Shown here piece by piece: positions 27,054 to 36,281 of a stretch of 64,000 nt of DNA. Below the pieces are notes generated by a model, which had not been told where the DNA came from, ran no database searches, and saw nothing but the letters and a program-made list of their open reading frames with translations. The translations under genes were made by a program, and so were the position numbers. Location: positions 3,563,351-3,627,350 of the forward strand of contig NZ_CP012036.1 of the NCBI RefSeq assembly GCF_001298445.1, given 5' to 3'. The DNA is from Nostoc piscinale CENA21. Its GTDB lineage: Bacteria; Cyanobacteriota; Cyanobacteriia; Cyanobacteriales; Nostocaceae. The stretch's first letter is position 1, and each line of letters begins with the position of its first letter.

Positions 27054-27992
27054 CTATGTAGATTTGACTATTGACTTTTTTACAGCAACTTCTTTCAAAA
27101 TGTTCATTGGCCCTGTATTTTTGAGGAGTTGCATTTCTTGTTCATTCTTCACTAGTAATGCACCAGCAAATCCTAATGAGTTGACAGAAATTGATTGGAA
27201 TTTTTCTTGCGATCGCGGTACAATCATCATCCATTCTTTAGTTGCTAGTAAGTTGTAAGCCGCAGATGGTGTTCGACTATCAACTATTTCTATCTCCACA
27301 GCACTTAACAAATTGTGATATACCTGCCAGATAGCTGCTGCTGAGGTTAACGGAGATTCCACCCAATTAGGATCTAAAATTGCAAAAGCGTTAACAAACG
27401 GTAGTTGCGATATTTTTCCTACACCATCTTTCAATTCTGCTGATGCTAGTAATGGTTCAATAGGTATCTGCATTCCAGTAGGAGCGAGTGGCAAAGGTAC
27501 TATTTGCAAATGTTTGTGTCGCTGACTAGCGCCTGCGGTTTTACCACTGTTGTAAAAAGCTAAACCATCAAAGTCAGCTAAACAAGCCAATAAAGCCGCA
27601 AAATCTTCTAGTGTGAGTAGGCTTTCTTGTTCTTCAAAAGCACGGGTGATGAGGAGTAGATGATAGTCAACAACGTTGAATTTGTTCAAAATACAGACAT
27701 GAGTATCGGAAATATCCGCCACAAATAAATCTTGTTCATAGGGAAGGAAAGGGTTGAAATCCTTACCAGCAGAAGTTTGTTTATCTTGTTGTTTCTTGGC
27801 TGCGTCTTTGCGGGTAAGGTTCGATAAAATTCGGACTAAAAAGTTAACGCCATCTTGCTCAACAAATTCAAATTCTGTCGGAATAGAAAGCAACGCCCCA
27901 CATTTGAGAGCATGTAGTGTACTTGCTTGGACACTTGTCCATAAAGTGCCAGCTTTTAGTAAAATTTCTCCCTTGAGCATTGATGAGTGCAT
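27054..27992 (-). CDS. ATP adenylyltransferase (Ap4A phosphorylase)
   Basis: 312 aa of the HIT superfamily. The active-site HxHxQ motif is seen as RHKHLQIVPLP (about residues 157-167), preceded by NSGKTAGASQ and by LLLITRAFEEQ. The enzyme cleaves diadenosine tetraphosphate with phosphate to give ATP and ADP, clearing alarmone nucleotides. The start at 27992 is ATG; a second ATG four codons later is an alternative. It stands alone on the minus strand. Confidence 0.9.
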   Translation of the reverse strand: MHSSMLKGEILLKAGTLWTSVQASTLHALKCGALLSIPTEFEFVEQDGVNFLVRILSNLTRKDAAKKQQDKQTSAGKDFNPFLPYEQDLFVADISDTHVCILNKFNVVDYHLLLITRAFEEQESLLTLEDFAALLACLADFDGLAFYNSGKTAGASQRHKHLQIVPLPLAPTGMQIPIEPLLASAELKDGVGKISQLPFVNAFAILDPNWVESPLTSAAAIWQVYHNLLSAVEIEIVDSRTPSAAYNLLATKEWMMIVPRSQEKFQSISVNSLGFAGALLVKNEQEMQLLKNTGPMNILKEVAVKKSIVKST

Positions 27993-28005
27993 GATTTAAC
28001 ATTCA

Positions 28006-28146
28006 TCAGTCTAAATCAGGTTCAACGCCAAGCGATCGCAATTGTGCTATTAATCTTTCTGTCCAAACCACGTAACTTAAACGCAAATCTCTTTGTTCGT
28101 AAAGCCGCGAACCACCCACAACTGCAAACCAATCTGCTTGCTTGTA
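28006..28146 (-). pseudogene. Uma2 gene remnant
   Basis: A 46-codon open stretch after a stop reads YKQADWFAVVGGSRLYEQ, then RDLRLSYVVW, then TERLIAQLRSLGVEPDLD and stop. The first part resembles the middle of Uma2 proteins and the last part resembles their C-terminal tail, so the nuclease core between has been deleted. There is no start codon. It lies just upstream of the Ap4A phosphorylase gene on the same strand. Confidence 0.5.
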
Positions 28147-28264
28147 CTACAGTGGATGACGCAAATCATAATAATAATTTACTGAGTACGGTAAACTACC
28201 ATACAATGCTTAACAAATAGCCTTTACAATAAAAGACAAGAAACAAATTGAGGAGTCTTGCAGG

Positions 28265-28600
28265 ATGCAAGTTTCATACGATTCTGATAAGCGCAAACTG
28301 CTATCATCTCTGTCTCATGGGGCGATTTTTTTTAGTACGGCGTTGTTTTCGGTTGGTGTACCGATTGTTATTAACATCATCTCGGATGACCCAGTTGTTA
28401 AAAGTAACGCTAAGGAATCAATTAACTTTCACTTCAATGTTTGGTTTTGGGCAACTGTAATTGGTGTACCCATTGCTGTTTTATCTTGGCTGACTTTTGG
28501 TATAGGTGGAATTGTGTTCTTTCCTGTTGTAGCTTTTGGTTTTTTACTGCACTGGGGATTAACAATTTTTTGCACTTCTACACTGTTTAAACAATCCTGA
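28265..28600 (+). CDS. DUF4870 family membrane protein
   Basis: 111 aa with three hydrophobic helices (LSHGAIFFSTALFSVGVPIV, FNVWFWATVIGVPIAVLSWL, GIVFFPVVAFGFLLHWGLTI) and the family feature NAKESINFHFN between helices one and two. DUF4870 proteins are small inner-membrane proteins of unknown function. The gene keeps frame through an 8-T run, unlike five other genes in this window. A terminator follows. Confidence 0.85.
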   Translation: MQVSYDSDKRKLLSSLSHGAIFFSTALFSVGVPIVINIISDDPVVKSNAKESINFHFNVWFWATVIGVPIAVLSWLTFGIGGIVFFPVVAFGFLLHWGLTIFCTSTLFKQS

Positions 28601-28671
28601 TGAACCTTTCCGCTATCCGTTTATTTTCCGAGTTTTCTAATTGTTATGGGTGTAGATAAAGTTGGTTATAT

Positions 28672-28700
28672 AAAGGGATGAGTGAATCATCCCTTTTTTA
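28672..28700 (+). terminator. Rho-independent terminator after DUF4870 gene
   Basis: A stem aaagggatga / tcatcccttt around a gtgaa loop is followed by five further T residues, 72 bases past the stop. The remaining 228 bases up to 28927 contain no recognisable feature. Confidence 0.75.
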
Positions 28701-28927
28701 TTAAGTAAGTAGATGAGTGGAAAAATTTATCGCTAAGGTAAGGCATTCTAGCAAAGCCGGAAAAGTCAAAAGTATTCTTGATTTTTAACTTTTGCCTTTT
28801 AACTTACCACTATGCGGTTGAGGCAGAAGGGAAGAGGGTTTTAAGAGGCTGTTGACTCTATGCCTTTTGCGGGAGTCAAAATTCATCCAAAATCTCTGTT
28901 ACCAAATTAAGCCCTCCTGCTATAGTC

Positions 28928-29251
28928 CTATTTCTCCGCATTCTCAAAATCTGTCAACGCACAAGCAAACTCCCGAAAAGCTGTTTTAATTAACACCTCT
29001 CTCATCGTTCTTTCTAAGGAAGAATTACGAATCATATCTGTTAACTCTAAGAATAGATATGAAACAATAAAACGGTCTTGACGGTCAAATTGTTTGAGAC
29101 AAGTCAAGATAAAATCATACAACTCGGTTTTGCGAGGCTTACTTTGTTCTTCCCAAATTTTGAATGCTAGTTGCACTGTTTTTAGGCGGATCTCACTCAT
29201 ATTATAGGAAGTGTCTTTGTAGCGAATTGACACGCGTTGAGGCAGTTCCAT
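28928..29251 (-). CDS. Conserved hypothetical protein, helical
   Basis: 107 aa, no family recognised. It is predicted largely helical and soluble (LKTVQLAFKIWEEQ, LYDFILTCLKQF, RFIVSYLFLELTDMIRN, MREVLIKTAFREFACALTDFE). The real start could be the second methionine (residue 18). Coding is supported by length, amphipathic composition and absence of repeats. It stands alone between spacers. Confidence 0.55.
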   Translation of the reverse strand: MELPQRVSIRYKDTSYNMSEIRLKTVQLAFKIWEEQSKPRKTELYDFILTCLKQFDRQDRFIVSYLFLELTDMIRNSSLERTMREVLIKTAFREFACALTDFENAEK

Positions 29252-29808
29252 AAGTTGTGGTGTAGAAAATTTATGTGAATTACTATTCAGGTATTTTTTT
29301 TACTTATCCGGAGAAATGGATAATAACGACAGAAATTCTCTAATATCCAGATAAATGATCAAGCGATAAAGATGTTTTTTCTGGGTAGAGAGGTTTTAGT
29401 AAAAGCTATGAATATCAATTTAAATAATGATGATGATAGATACAGAAAAAACCGTCTTATACAGCAACTATCAATCTAAATTTATAGCAAAATGCTGAGG
29501 AGAAACACAGTAATTTCAAGGCTTTGAGCCATCAATACTGTCCTCATCTATGTGACTACGGTTATAAAATAGGATAATTTACTCAGTTATAATTATGTAT
29601 TCAATTTGTCTTATGAACTAAAATAACGTTATTATTGAATTTCTCAGTATATTAAATCCCAAATTATTGCTTGGATTGATTATTTTATTGAGAGAATTAA
29701 TTTGATTAACATTGACAAAACCTAAAATATATGATTGTGTGAAAAATAAGGGTGAAGCTGATAACTAATAAGGAACTGTAAAAGATGTTGCAGTGAAGCT
29801 GAAGGAAT
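29252..29808. other. AT-rich spacer upstream of the GGDEF gene
   Basis: 557 bases with no credible ORF, structured RNA or repeat that I can identify. It separates divergent genes and must contain two promoters. Confidence 0.4.
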
Positions 29809-30655
29809 ATGAATTTAATGAAAATCCTAGATAATCAACCTAAATGGTGCATAATCTCCCTCAGTGTTTTGCTCACAAGCTTAATAGGTTGGTTAGACTA
29901 CCAAATTCCACCAGAAATATTAATAGCAATTTTTTACTTAATCCCTATTGGCATTGCAACTTGGTTTGCTGACAATTGCAGTGGAATATTAATTTCATTG
30001 ATTAGTGCAGTTACAAATTTAGTAGTCAACCAAAAACCAAATTTTCACTATTTACATCCATTAGTACCTTATTGGAATACTGTTGTAGTTTTAGTGTTTT
30101 TTTTTATTTACAAACTATCTTTTGTCGCAACAAAAACTCACATTAAAAAATTTAGAAAAACTAGCGAGAACAGATGCTTTAACAGGACTGCATAACAGGT
30201 CATTTTTTTTAGAGTTAGTAAATCTTGAAATTCATAAATCTTTAAGACATCAAGAACCAATAACTATTGCATATTTTGATGTTGATAACTTTAAACTTGT
30301 TAACGATCAGTTTGGTCATACTGTTGGCGATCGCCTGCTATGTTTAGTTGCAGAAAATGCAAGAAATAATCTACGTAAAATTGATGTCATCGCCAGACTT
30401 GGTGGTGATGAATTTGCAATTTTATTACCACGTACTGGTTATGAAGCATCCGAAGTAGTGTTACAGAGATTACACAGAACTCTATCATCTGTGATGCAGG
30501 CAGAAAATTGGCCTGTCACCTTGAGTATTGGCGCAATTACCTTTATTAAACCACCAGCTTCAGTCACCGAAATGCTCGAAAGAGCCGATAATTTAATGTA
30601 TGGTGCTAAAAAAAAGGGGAAAAATCTGCTACACCACGAATTAGCAACTGATTGA
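29809..30655 (+). CDS. Membrane diguanylate cyclase (GGDEF), frame interrupted
   Basis: The N-terminal part (29809 onward) encodes about four hydrophobic helices of a membrane sensor domain. A second frame, from before 30122, encodes a complete GGDEF domain: ARTDALTGLHNR, FDVDNFKLVNDQFGH, the inhibitory I-site RKID five residues before the active site GGDEF, and a C-terminal MYGAKKKGKN. Taking one T out of the 9-T run at 30097-30105 fuses both parts in frame (VFFLFTNYLLSQQKLTL) into one 281-aa protein. The product would make cyclic di-GMP at the membrane with product inhibition. Either a homopolymer error, slippage or a recent pseudogene. Confidence 0.8.
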
Positions 30656-30742
30656 GTAAATGAATAACAAGGAAGAATAATCTCGTCATTTTACCTTGTT
30701 TAAGACTACCCTTTGTATATTCTGTTAAAGAGGAGATGCAAA

Positions 30743-31558
30743 ATGGTCACAACAGTGAAAGAATTTGATGCACAACAATGGGTTAAAACTCGCTCTTCCC
30801 TCGATGCTAACGAATCTACATTTTTAATGTGGCAAGGCAAAATTTATAGTTTTATTCCTGGAGAAAAAAGAAAACTTTTATTTAAAATCTTGGGTGTGAG
30901 TGTTAGTAGATGTATTTCTACAGGAGAAGATAGTTGGGATTTTACTTCTCGTGAACTGACTTATTACTTGAACCCAGAAACACAAGAGATTTTACCCAAA
31001 TGGGAAAATCCTTGGACTGGTCAAACTGTGCCTGTGTTACACGTTGCGAATAATCCCGTGCAGGGACATTTTAAAGGTAAATTTCCGGCGCAAGTTGAAG
31101 GAGACACCACAACTTTTGTCTTTGATATTTTTCCAACTTATCCAAATCCTTTGGCAGAAGATCCAAAATTTGCCGAATATAGTCCTTATGAAACTTATCA
31201 AGCCGCAGAATTATTTAAATTATCTGTTCCTACCGCAGATTTATTCAATTCAGAACTCAATTCTGTTTCTCAACTAAAGTTGAGTTGGGATAGGATTGGG
31301 CAATGGCTACCGTGGATGAAAATGGGCGATCGCGCTGGTAATCTCATCTATAGTGCTTTTGGTTGCAAAGTTGCTGGTTTAGCAGAACTACCCCAACTAT
31401 TGCAAGATGAAATTAATCATCGCGTTCCCTTATATAAACAAGCTCCCAAAGCATTTTCCGATGGGGAAGATATGACTTCTTGGCTGTACTTTCAAAAGCA
31501 TTTTGATGCGTATTTAGCCGGCGAAATCTTTCCCTTACCTGCTGCTGAGGAGTTGTAA
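30743..31558 (+). CDS. DUF1838 family protein
   Basis: 271 aa from the ATG at 30743, supported by gaggag just upstream; an earlier start at 30713 has no ribosome site. Family features seen are WQGKIYSFIPGEKRKLLF, ELTYYLNPETQEIL and WENPWTGQTVPVLHVANNPV. DUF1838 proteins are found in cyanobacteria and proteobacteria, and their function is not known. The composition is soluble, with no signal peptide. Confidence 0.85.
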   Translation: MVTTVKEFDAQQWVKTRSSLDANESTFLMWQGKIYSFIPGEKRKLLFKILGVSVSRCISTGEDSWDFTSRELTYYLNPETQEILPKWENPWTGQTVPVLHVANNPVQGHFKGKFPAQVEGDTTTFVFDIFPTYPNPLAEDPKFAEYSPYETYQAAELFKLSVPTADLFNSELNSVSQLKLSWDRIGQWLPWMKMGDRAGNLIYSAFGCKVAGLAELPQLLQDEINHRVPLYKQAPKAFSDGEDMTSWLYFQKHFDAYLAGEIFPLPAAEEL

Positions 31559-31571
31559 TTTCGTGTGTGGT

Positions 31572-32048
31572 CTATTCCGCATTCAACGCCTTGCGGAACA
31601 CCACCTTATCTTCCCCTGCTTTGTAGAAGTCACGAATACGCGCCTCCTCCTCGAAACCACACTTTTTGTAGAAAGCCCGCGCTCGATCATAACTGGGAAG
31701 TCCCGAAGTCTCGACCAGCAAAATCCTCTGACCACTTGCTCGTAAGGCATTTTCCACATACTTCACCAACGCTTCTCCTCGCCCTTGTCTCTGATAGTTG
31801 GGATGCACAACAATCATTAACAAGTCCCACGTCCCATCCGTAAAGGGTGCTGGTGCGTAATAGGCGACCCCGCATGGCTCCCCATCCTCCTCATCGGTAA
31901 GCCACACATGACCATCGCCGATGTCACCACTAAAGTAACTGGCCAGCACTTTGCTCAGTTCTTCGGTTTCGTTGGCGGGGAATAGTTCTGCTGCTACAGC
32001 GATCGCGATTAATGCGGCTGAATCATCGGGCGTACTAGGTCGAATCAT
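31572..32048 (-). CDS. GNAT family N-acetyltransferase
   Basis: 158 aa. The acetyl-CoA binding motif A is seen as LMIVVHPNYQRQGRGEALVKYVENAL (Q/RxxGxG/A as QRQGRGEA), followed by AFYKKCGFEEEARIRDFY, the classical motif B. It transfers an acetyl group to an amine of a small molecule or protein; the substrate cannot be inferred. Its GC content is higher than that of its neighbours, which may hint at acquisition. It is convergent with the DUF1838 gene, 13 bases away. Confidence 0.88.
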   Translation of the reverse strand: MIRPSTPDDSAALIAIAVAAELFPANETEELSKVLASYFSGDIGDGHVWLTDEEDGEPCGVAYYAPAPFTDGTWDLLMIVVHPNYQRQGRGEALVKYVENALRASGQRILLVETSGLPSYDRARAFYKKCGFEEEARIRDFYKAGEDKVVFRKALNAE

Positions 32049-32079
32049 CGGGAACTCCAGTGCTGTTTGTTCATCAGAA

Positions 32080-32448
32080 TTAAAACTTTCGCATATTGTT
32101 TTTTACAGGGTCAAATCCTCTAGAAAAACGCGTGCTGTCATCATAATAAGCACCACTTAAATCTGCACCATACAGCTTAGTAAAGTTGAGTTTCGCACCC
32201 CGGAGATTTGCTTCTTTTAATTTGACACCGCATAAATTAGCTCTTGTCAAATTCGCCTGAGCCAAATTAGCTTGACTCAAGTCTGCTCCCCAGAGTTTAG
32301 CTTTGGCTAGGTTCGCTTGGCTCAAGTCTGCTCCCCATAAATTAATTCCTGGTAAGTAAGCGGAAATTAACCTAGCTCGACTTAAATTTGCAGCTGGAAA
32401 ATATCTCTCCCCTGCATCGTAACTGCGCTTGAGTTGTTCAGCATCCAT
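32080..32448 (-). CDS. Pentapeptide-repeat protein
   Basis: 122 aa. From about residue 18 it follows the A(D/N)LxX pentapeptide pattern (ANLSRARLISAYLPG, WGADLSQANLAKAKL, WGADLSQANLAQANL, TRANLCGVKLKEANLRG), giving a right-handed quadrilateral beta helix. Such proteins are abundant in Nostocales and mostly uncharacterised. Its start overlaps the end of the upstream gene by 11 bases, so the two form an operon. Confidence 0.88.
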   Translation of the reverse strand: MDAEQLKRSYDAGERYFPAANLSRARLISAYLPGINLWGADLSQANLAKAKLWGADLSQANLAQANLTRANLCGVKLKEANLRGAKLNFTKLYGADLSGAYYDDSTRFSRGFDPVKNNMRKF

Positions 32449-32761
32449 GAGTAGTGTTGACCTTTTTCAGTAATAGAGAAGTAATTTGTTCCCATTCCTG
32501 GTTTAACTCACCAACAAACTCTGGCTGACTGCTGCGATGATACCAATAACGCGCATTATGCAAATCACCTTCTTGACGATGTAAGTAAGCATGAACCCAA
32601 GCACTATCAACATCATTGGCATTTTGGACTATTTCATGAGCTTGGTGCCAATTGCCTTTTTTGTCATACCACAGAGCTTGTAGTGCTTTTGGTAGGGTTT
32701 GCGGACATGAGACCTGTCTATCGATCAATCGCAGGAATTCCTGAGTATTCACGATCGCCAC
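32438..32761 (-). CDS. Conserved hypothetical protein, TPR-like
   Basis: 107 aa. The middle part, LQALWYDKKGNWHQAHEIVQ followed by AWVHAYLHRQEGDLHNARYWYHRS, looks like two helix-turn-helix units resembling tetratricopeptide repeats, and it recurs as a cyanobacterial family. It may be an adaptor for the overlapping pentapeptide protein. No catalytic residue is evident. Confidence 0.6.
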   Translation of the reverse strand: MAIVNTQEFLRLIDRQVSCPQTLPKALQALWYDKKGNWHQAHEIVQNANDVDSAWVHAYLHRQEGDLHNARYWYHRSSQPEFVGELNQEWEQITSLLLKKVNTTHGC

Positions 32762-32872
32762 TCCACAACTATCAAACCTATTTCTAAGATACTTGGCGAT
32801 CGCCCTTCATTACAATTGTGATTACAAACTGCAAAATACAGCTAAGGTAACGTTATTCTTCAGGAGGTGAAT

Positions 32873-33511
32873 ATGGCCTTTAGTAGTTATAAATCGATTA
32901 GCGAAGTTCTCAAAACATTTCAGATTATTTACACAGAAGCTAATTTTGTTCTAGCTACAGAGTTTAATATTCCGCAGTATTTTCGAGAAGACTTAGCAAT
33001 TGTCATGCGCGAAGGTGTTGTTGATAATTCTGAGTTTGCTATTTGTGAAAACTTAATTTATCCAGTTCTAAAAGAAGTTTGGAAGCAGTATAACAGTAAG
33101 TTTACTTTATGGAGTCATCAATCACTCAATTGTGATGAGCAATTATCAGGCTTTCCTGAATATATTTTGGCTAAACGTTCGCCTTTAGGAAAAATAGTTT
33201 TTGATAAACCATACTTTATTTTAGTAGAAGCCAAGCAAGATAATTTTGAAGCAGGTTGGGCGCAATGTTTAGCTGAAATGATTGCTGCTCAAAGACTAAA
33301 TCAAGAGTTGCCTGTAATTATCTATGGGATTGTTTCTAATGGTGCAGTCTGGCAATTTGGTAAACTAGAAGCACAAAATTTTACCAGAAATATTACACCA
33401 TACACTATTTATGAATTAGACAGTTTATTTGCCACTGTCAACTATATTTTTCAACAATGCGAATTACAACTAGATAATTTACTGATATCTCAGCCTAATC
33501 TTTCAACTTGA
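32873..33511 (+). CDS. PD-(D/E)XK-like putative nuclease
   Basis: 212 aa from ATG 32873, with AGGAGG at 32862-32867 correctly spaced; a GTG at 32867 would overlap that site. The centre reads PYFILVEAKQDNFEAGWAQCLAEMIAAQ. The EAK strand, followed by a helix with Q, is the core of restriction-endonuclease-like folds, and SGFPEYILAKRS upstream may supply the acidic partner. It is seen as a stand-alone cyanobacterial family. A DNA-acting role is inferred from fold only. The 3' end overlaps the convergent Rieske gene by 22 bases. Confidence 0.6.
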   Translation: MAFSSYKSISEVLKTFQIIYTEANFVLATEFNIPQYFREDLAIVMREGVVDNSEFAICENLIYPVLKEVWKQYNSKFTLWSHQSLNCDEQLSGFPEYILAKRSPLGKIVFDKPYFILVEAKQDNFEAGWAQCLAEMIAAQRLNQELPVIIYGIVSNGAVWQFGKLEAQNFTRNITPYTIYELDSLFATVNYIFQQCELQLDNLLISQPNLST

Positions 33512-34542
33512 CTCCGCATCAATTTCTGCACACTAATTAAAGCTCGATTTAACTCATAATTGCGTCGTTGCGGATTTTGTAAATACGCCTGTTGTTCTTC
33601 TTCAATCATTTCCACATCCTGCACTACTAAACCATCAAGTAATTTTTTGGCGGCATTAAATAAACTATCTTTAATAAATCGGCGAAACCATACAGGTAAT
33701 TTATGTAATCGCCAAAAGGCATTGAGTGAAGTAAAGTGAATTAAATAAGCTTTGGTTTGAGTTTCATCTACAGGACACAATAAACAATAAATTTTAAAAT
33801 CTTTGCCTAAAGTTGATTGCCAATGGGGATAGATATAACTGACATCCAATGGTTCTGGATGGAGTTTTCGTAATGCAGGGAAAAATAACTGGGATATTGA
33901 CCAGATTTTATCTATTTTGTAATAACTTTGGGCTGTATAATGAGCATCTACACGGTGATTATCTTCGTCAATATCTTTTAAAGATGCTGCCGCCCAAGCT
34001 TGTAAATCTTGATGTAAATGCCCATGATACATATCCATCAAGTTTTCAATTAAATAAGAATAATGGGCTTGACAGTTAATGACGGCAACTGAAGCAATAT
34101 AATTCAAATGTTCCCATTCTGGTAAACCCATTGGTTCAACGGCTGATTCTGCATCACCAGGAAATAGCCAAATAAAACCATCTTGTTCTTTGACTGGGTA
34201 GCGACGAATTTGGCAGTTTGGTAATTTTTGATTTGCAGCTAAATAAGGAACTGCTGTACATTCACCCGATGAATTGAACCGCCAACCATGATAAGCGCAT
34301 TCTAATTCATTAGCGATCGCTTGTCCGTGGCTCAGTTTAACTTGACGATGGGGACAACGGTCTTCTAAGGCGTGGATTTTACCTGTACTGTCGCGGTAAA
34401 GTGCGATCGCTTGATGCCATAATATCACTCCCACAGGTTTATTAGTTACCTCAGTACACCGTGCAACTACATACCAATGATTAGGGTTAATTCCCAATTG
34501 ACGCACATCAGAAGTTTGCACAGATTGAGAGAGAGATGACAT
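33490..34542 (-). CDS. Rieske 2Fe-2S oxygenase (aromatic ring-hydroxylating type)
   Basis: 350 aa. The Rieske cluster motif is complete: CPH (C63, H65) and CAYHGW (C82, H85). The mononuclear-iron region reads ENLMDMYHGHLHQDL, giving the two-histidine facial site. The size and layout are like the PaO/CAO/choline-type plant and cyanobacterial oxygenases rather than bacterial dioxygenases with small subunits. The substrate may be a pigment breakdown product or a lipid; it cannot be fixed from sequence. No transmembrane tail is obvious. Confidence 0.85.
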   Translation of the reverse strand: MSSLSQSVQTSDVRQLGINPNHWYVVARCTEVTNKPVGVILWHQAIALYRDSTGKIHALEDRCPHRQVKLSHGQAIANELECAYHGWRFNSSGECTAVPYLAANQKLPNCQIRRYPVKEQDGFIWLFPGDAESAVEPMGLPEWEHLNYIASVAVINCQAHYSYLIENLMDMYHGHLHQDLQAWAAASLKDIDEDNHRVDAHYTAQSYYKIDKIWSISQLFFPALRKLHPEPLDVSYIYPHWQSTLGKDFKIYCLLCPVDETQTKAYLIHFTSLNAFWRLHKLPVWFRRFIKDSLFNAAKKLLDGLVVQDVEMIEEEQQAYLQNPQRRNYELNRALISVQKLMRSQVERLG

Positions 34543-34743
34543 AATTCAGCCTATCCTTTTCCGCGTTAGTCTGGTCACTGATGACCAGATTATCACTTAG
34601 GGAACTAAAACTAATTTTGCTGACAAGCTATAAAGTATGTGTAGTTACAGCAGAATTCACCGAAGCGGAGGTTCTTAATACTTTTCGCTTCATCCCGAAT
34701 TCTCTACCGATACACCAGTAAACATATTGAACCAAAAATCCTT

Positions 34744-35220
34744 ATGGCAATCTCTCAAGAAAACCTAACTGAAGAATTTCTTAACGAACTAATCCAGGAA
34801 ACAAATACCATCGACCATCTAGAAATTATTGAAAACGTCATCGACTCTCTAGAACAAGATGACAGTGCAATGGTTAGCCAGAGTCCAGAAGGTGGTCATC
34901 TCTGGAAGTTTAAGTACGGTAGTGTGGAAGTGTTTGTGCAACTCACGGGTACAAGCGACGAAGACACCCTCACGGTTTGGTCTGTTGTATTAAAATTACC
35001 CGCCAAAGATGAACCTAAATTAATGCGTCAACTTTTGGAACTGAACTGTTCTAGTACTTTTGAAGCGCGTTTTGGCATCATTGAGGACAAAGTTGTTGTC
35101 ATCTCAACACGTACCCTTGCGGAGTTGTCTCCAGGGGAAGTCTCGCGGTTAATTACAATTGTTGCCACGATCGCCGATAACAACGATGAAGCTTTACAAT
35201 CTGAGTTTGGTATTGCTTAA
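34744..35220 (+). CDS. YbjN domain-containing protein
   Basis: 158 aa of the YbjN / type III secretion chaperone-like fold: an acidic helical N-terminus, then WKFKYGSVEVFVQLTG, TVWSVVLKLPA, MRQLLELN and FEARFGIIEDKVVVIS, and a C-terminal helix. Such proteins behave as small chaperone-like dimers; the function in cyanobacteria is unknown. It is followed 10 bases later by the lipoate ligase family gene, a likely operon. Confidence 0.8.
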   Translation: MAISQENLTEEFLNELIQETNTIDHLEIIENVIDSLEQDDSAMVSQSPEGGHLWKFKYGSVEVFVQLTGTSDEDTLTVWSVVLKLPAKDEPKLMRQLLELNCSSTFEARFGIIEDKVVVISTRTLAELSPGEVSRLITIVATIADNNDEALQSEFGIA

Positions 35221-35230
35221 GTAATCATTC

Positions 35231-35962
35231 ATGTCCAACAAGCAGGTATGGCGACTGATTCCTTTCTTAGAAGCCTCTGGTAATTTACAGATGGCGATCG
35301 ATAAATGGTTAGTAGAACAACACCATTTAAGAAAGCATCCTCCAACTCTGCGCTTTTATACTTGGTCGCCAGCTGCTATTTCTCTCGGCTATCATCAACG
35401 GCAATATCCCCCAGCATGGGAGAATTTAACTTGGCAAGGTAAAAAACTAGATTTAGTTCGCCGTCCCACTGGTGGCAGAGCAGTATTACACCAAGGCGAT
35501 TTAACTTACGCTGTAATTACATCGGGTTTAACTGGAAACCGTTTACAAGCATATACAAAAATTTGTGAATTTTTAATTCAAGGATGGCGATCGCTTGGTG
35601 TGGAATTAAGCTACGGTACATCTGGGCGAGGCTACATCCATAACCCCAACTGTTTTGGGACGGCGACAGGTGCAGATTTAATTTTACCCAATGGCGCAAA
35701 ACTCATCGGAAGCGCCCAACTCAAACGCGGTGACGTAATTTTGCAACATGGTTCCATTCGCTTGCAACCAGATGCGGAACTGTTTGCAAAAGTATTTGGT
35801 ACAGAGTCATTCAATAACGTTTATTTGCCTTACAGTCACGAACAAATCATCACAGCTTTGATTGCTGCTGCAAAAGATTGTTTTGATATGGAAATAGAAG
35901 TGCAGCAGTTATCAGAATGGGAGTTACAGGAGATTTCAAACGCGGAGATAAGGGGAGGTTAG
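35231..35962 (+). CDS. Lipoate-protein ligase / octanoyltransferase family protein
   Basis: 243 aa of the BPL/LplA/LipB superfamily. The acyl-adenylate binding motif RRPTGGRAVLH is seen at about residues 76-86, with GSAQLKRGDVILQHGSI further on. The cysteine in NPNCFGTATGADL is at the place of the catalytic Cys of LipM-type octanoyltransferases. It would attach octanoyl or lipoyl groups to E2 or GcvH lipoyl domains. LipM-like transfer seems more likely than ATP-dependent ligation because of that Cys, but this is an inference. Confidence 0.82.
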   Translation: MSNKQVWRLIPFLEASGNLQMAIDKWLVEQHHLRKHPPTLRFYTWSPAAISLGYHQRQYPPAWENLTWQGKKLDLVRRPTGGRAVLHQGDLTYAVITSGLTGNRLQAYTKICEFLIQGWRSLGVELSYGTSGRGYIHNPNCFGTATGADLILPNGAKLIGSAQLKRGDVILQHGSIRLQPDAELFAKVFGTESFNNVYLPYSHEQIITALIAAAKDCFDMEIEVQQLSEWELQEISNAEIRGG

Positions 35963-36145
35963 ATGGATATAAATAAACGTCAACGACTGGAAGCAGCAGG
36001 TTGGCGCATAGGCGATGCAGCCGACTTTCTCGAACTATCATCTGATGAAGTAGCTTTCATTGAAATTAAGCTATCTTTGAGCAGGCAAGAGAAAGTTAGT
36101 CAGATGAAAATAACATCTTGCTACTCAGTCAAACCTGTATCTTGA
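35963..36145 (+). pseudogene. Truncated XRE-type regulator (antitoxin-like)
   Basis: 60 codons starting directly after the preceding stop. The first 42 residues (RQRLEAAGWRIGDAADFLEL, then SSDEVAFIEIKLSLSR) match the N-terminal extension of a family of about 100-aa helix-turn-helix antitoxin-like regulators. The helix-turn-helix itself is missing and the remaining residues look random. It is most likely a remnant of a HigA-type gene; no partner toxin is adjacent. Confidence 0.55.
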
Positions 36146-36281
36146 ACTAAGTAGCAAGGCGTAAAAAAACCGAAGTATGTAACTAAAAGTAAAGTTGCCC
36201 CAAACCCTCTTCCCTCCTGCCTTCTGCCTCCTGTCTCCTGCCTTGCCCTAACGATAAATATTGATGCCCACCTAACTTATG

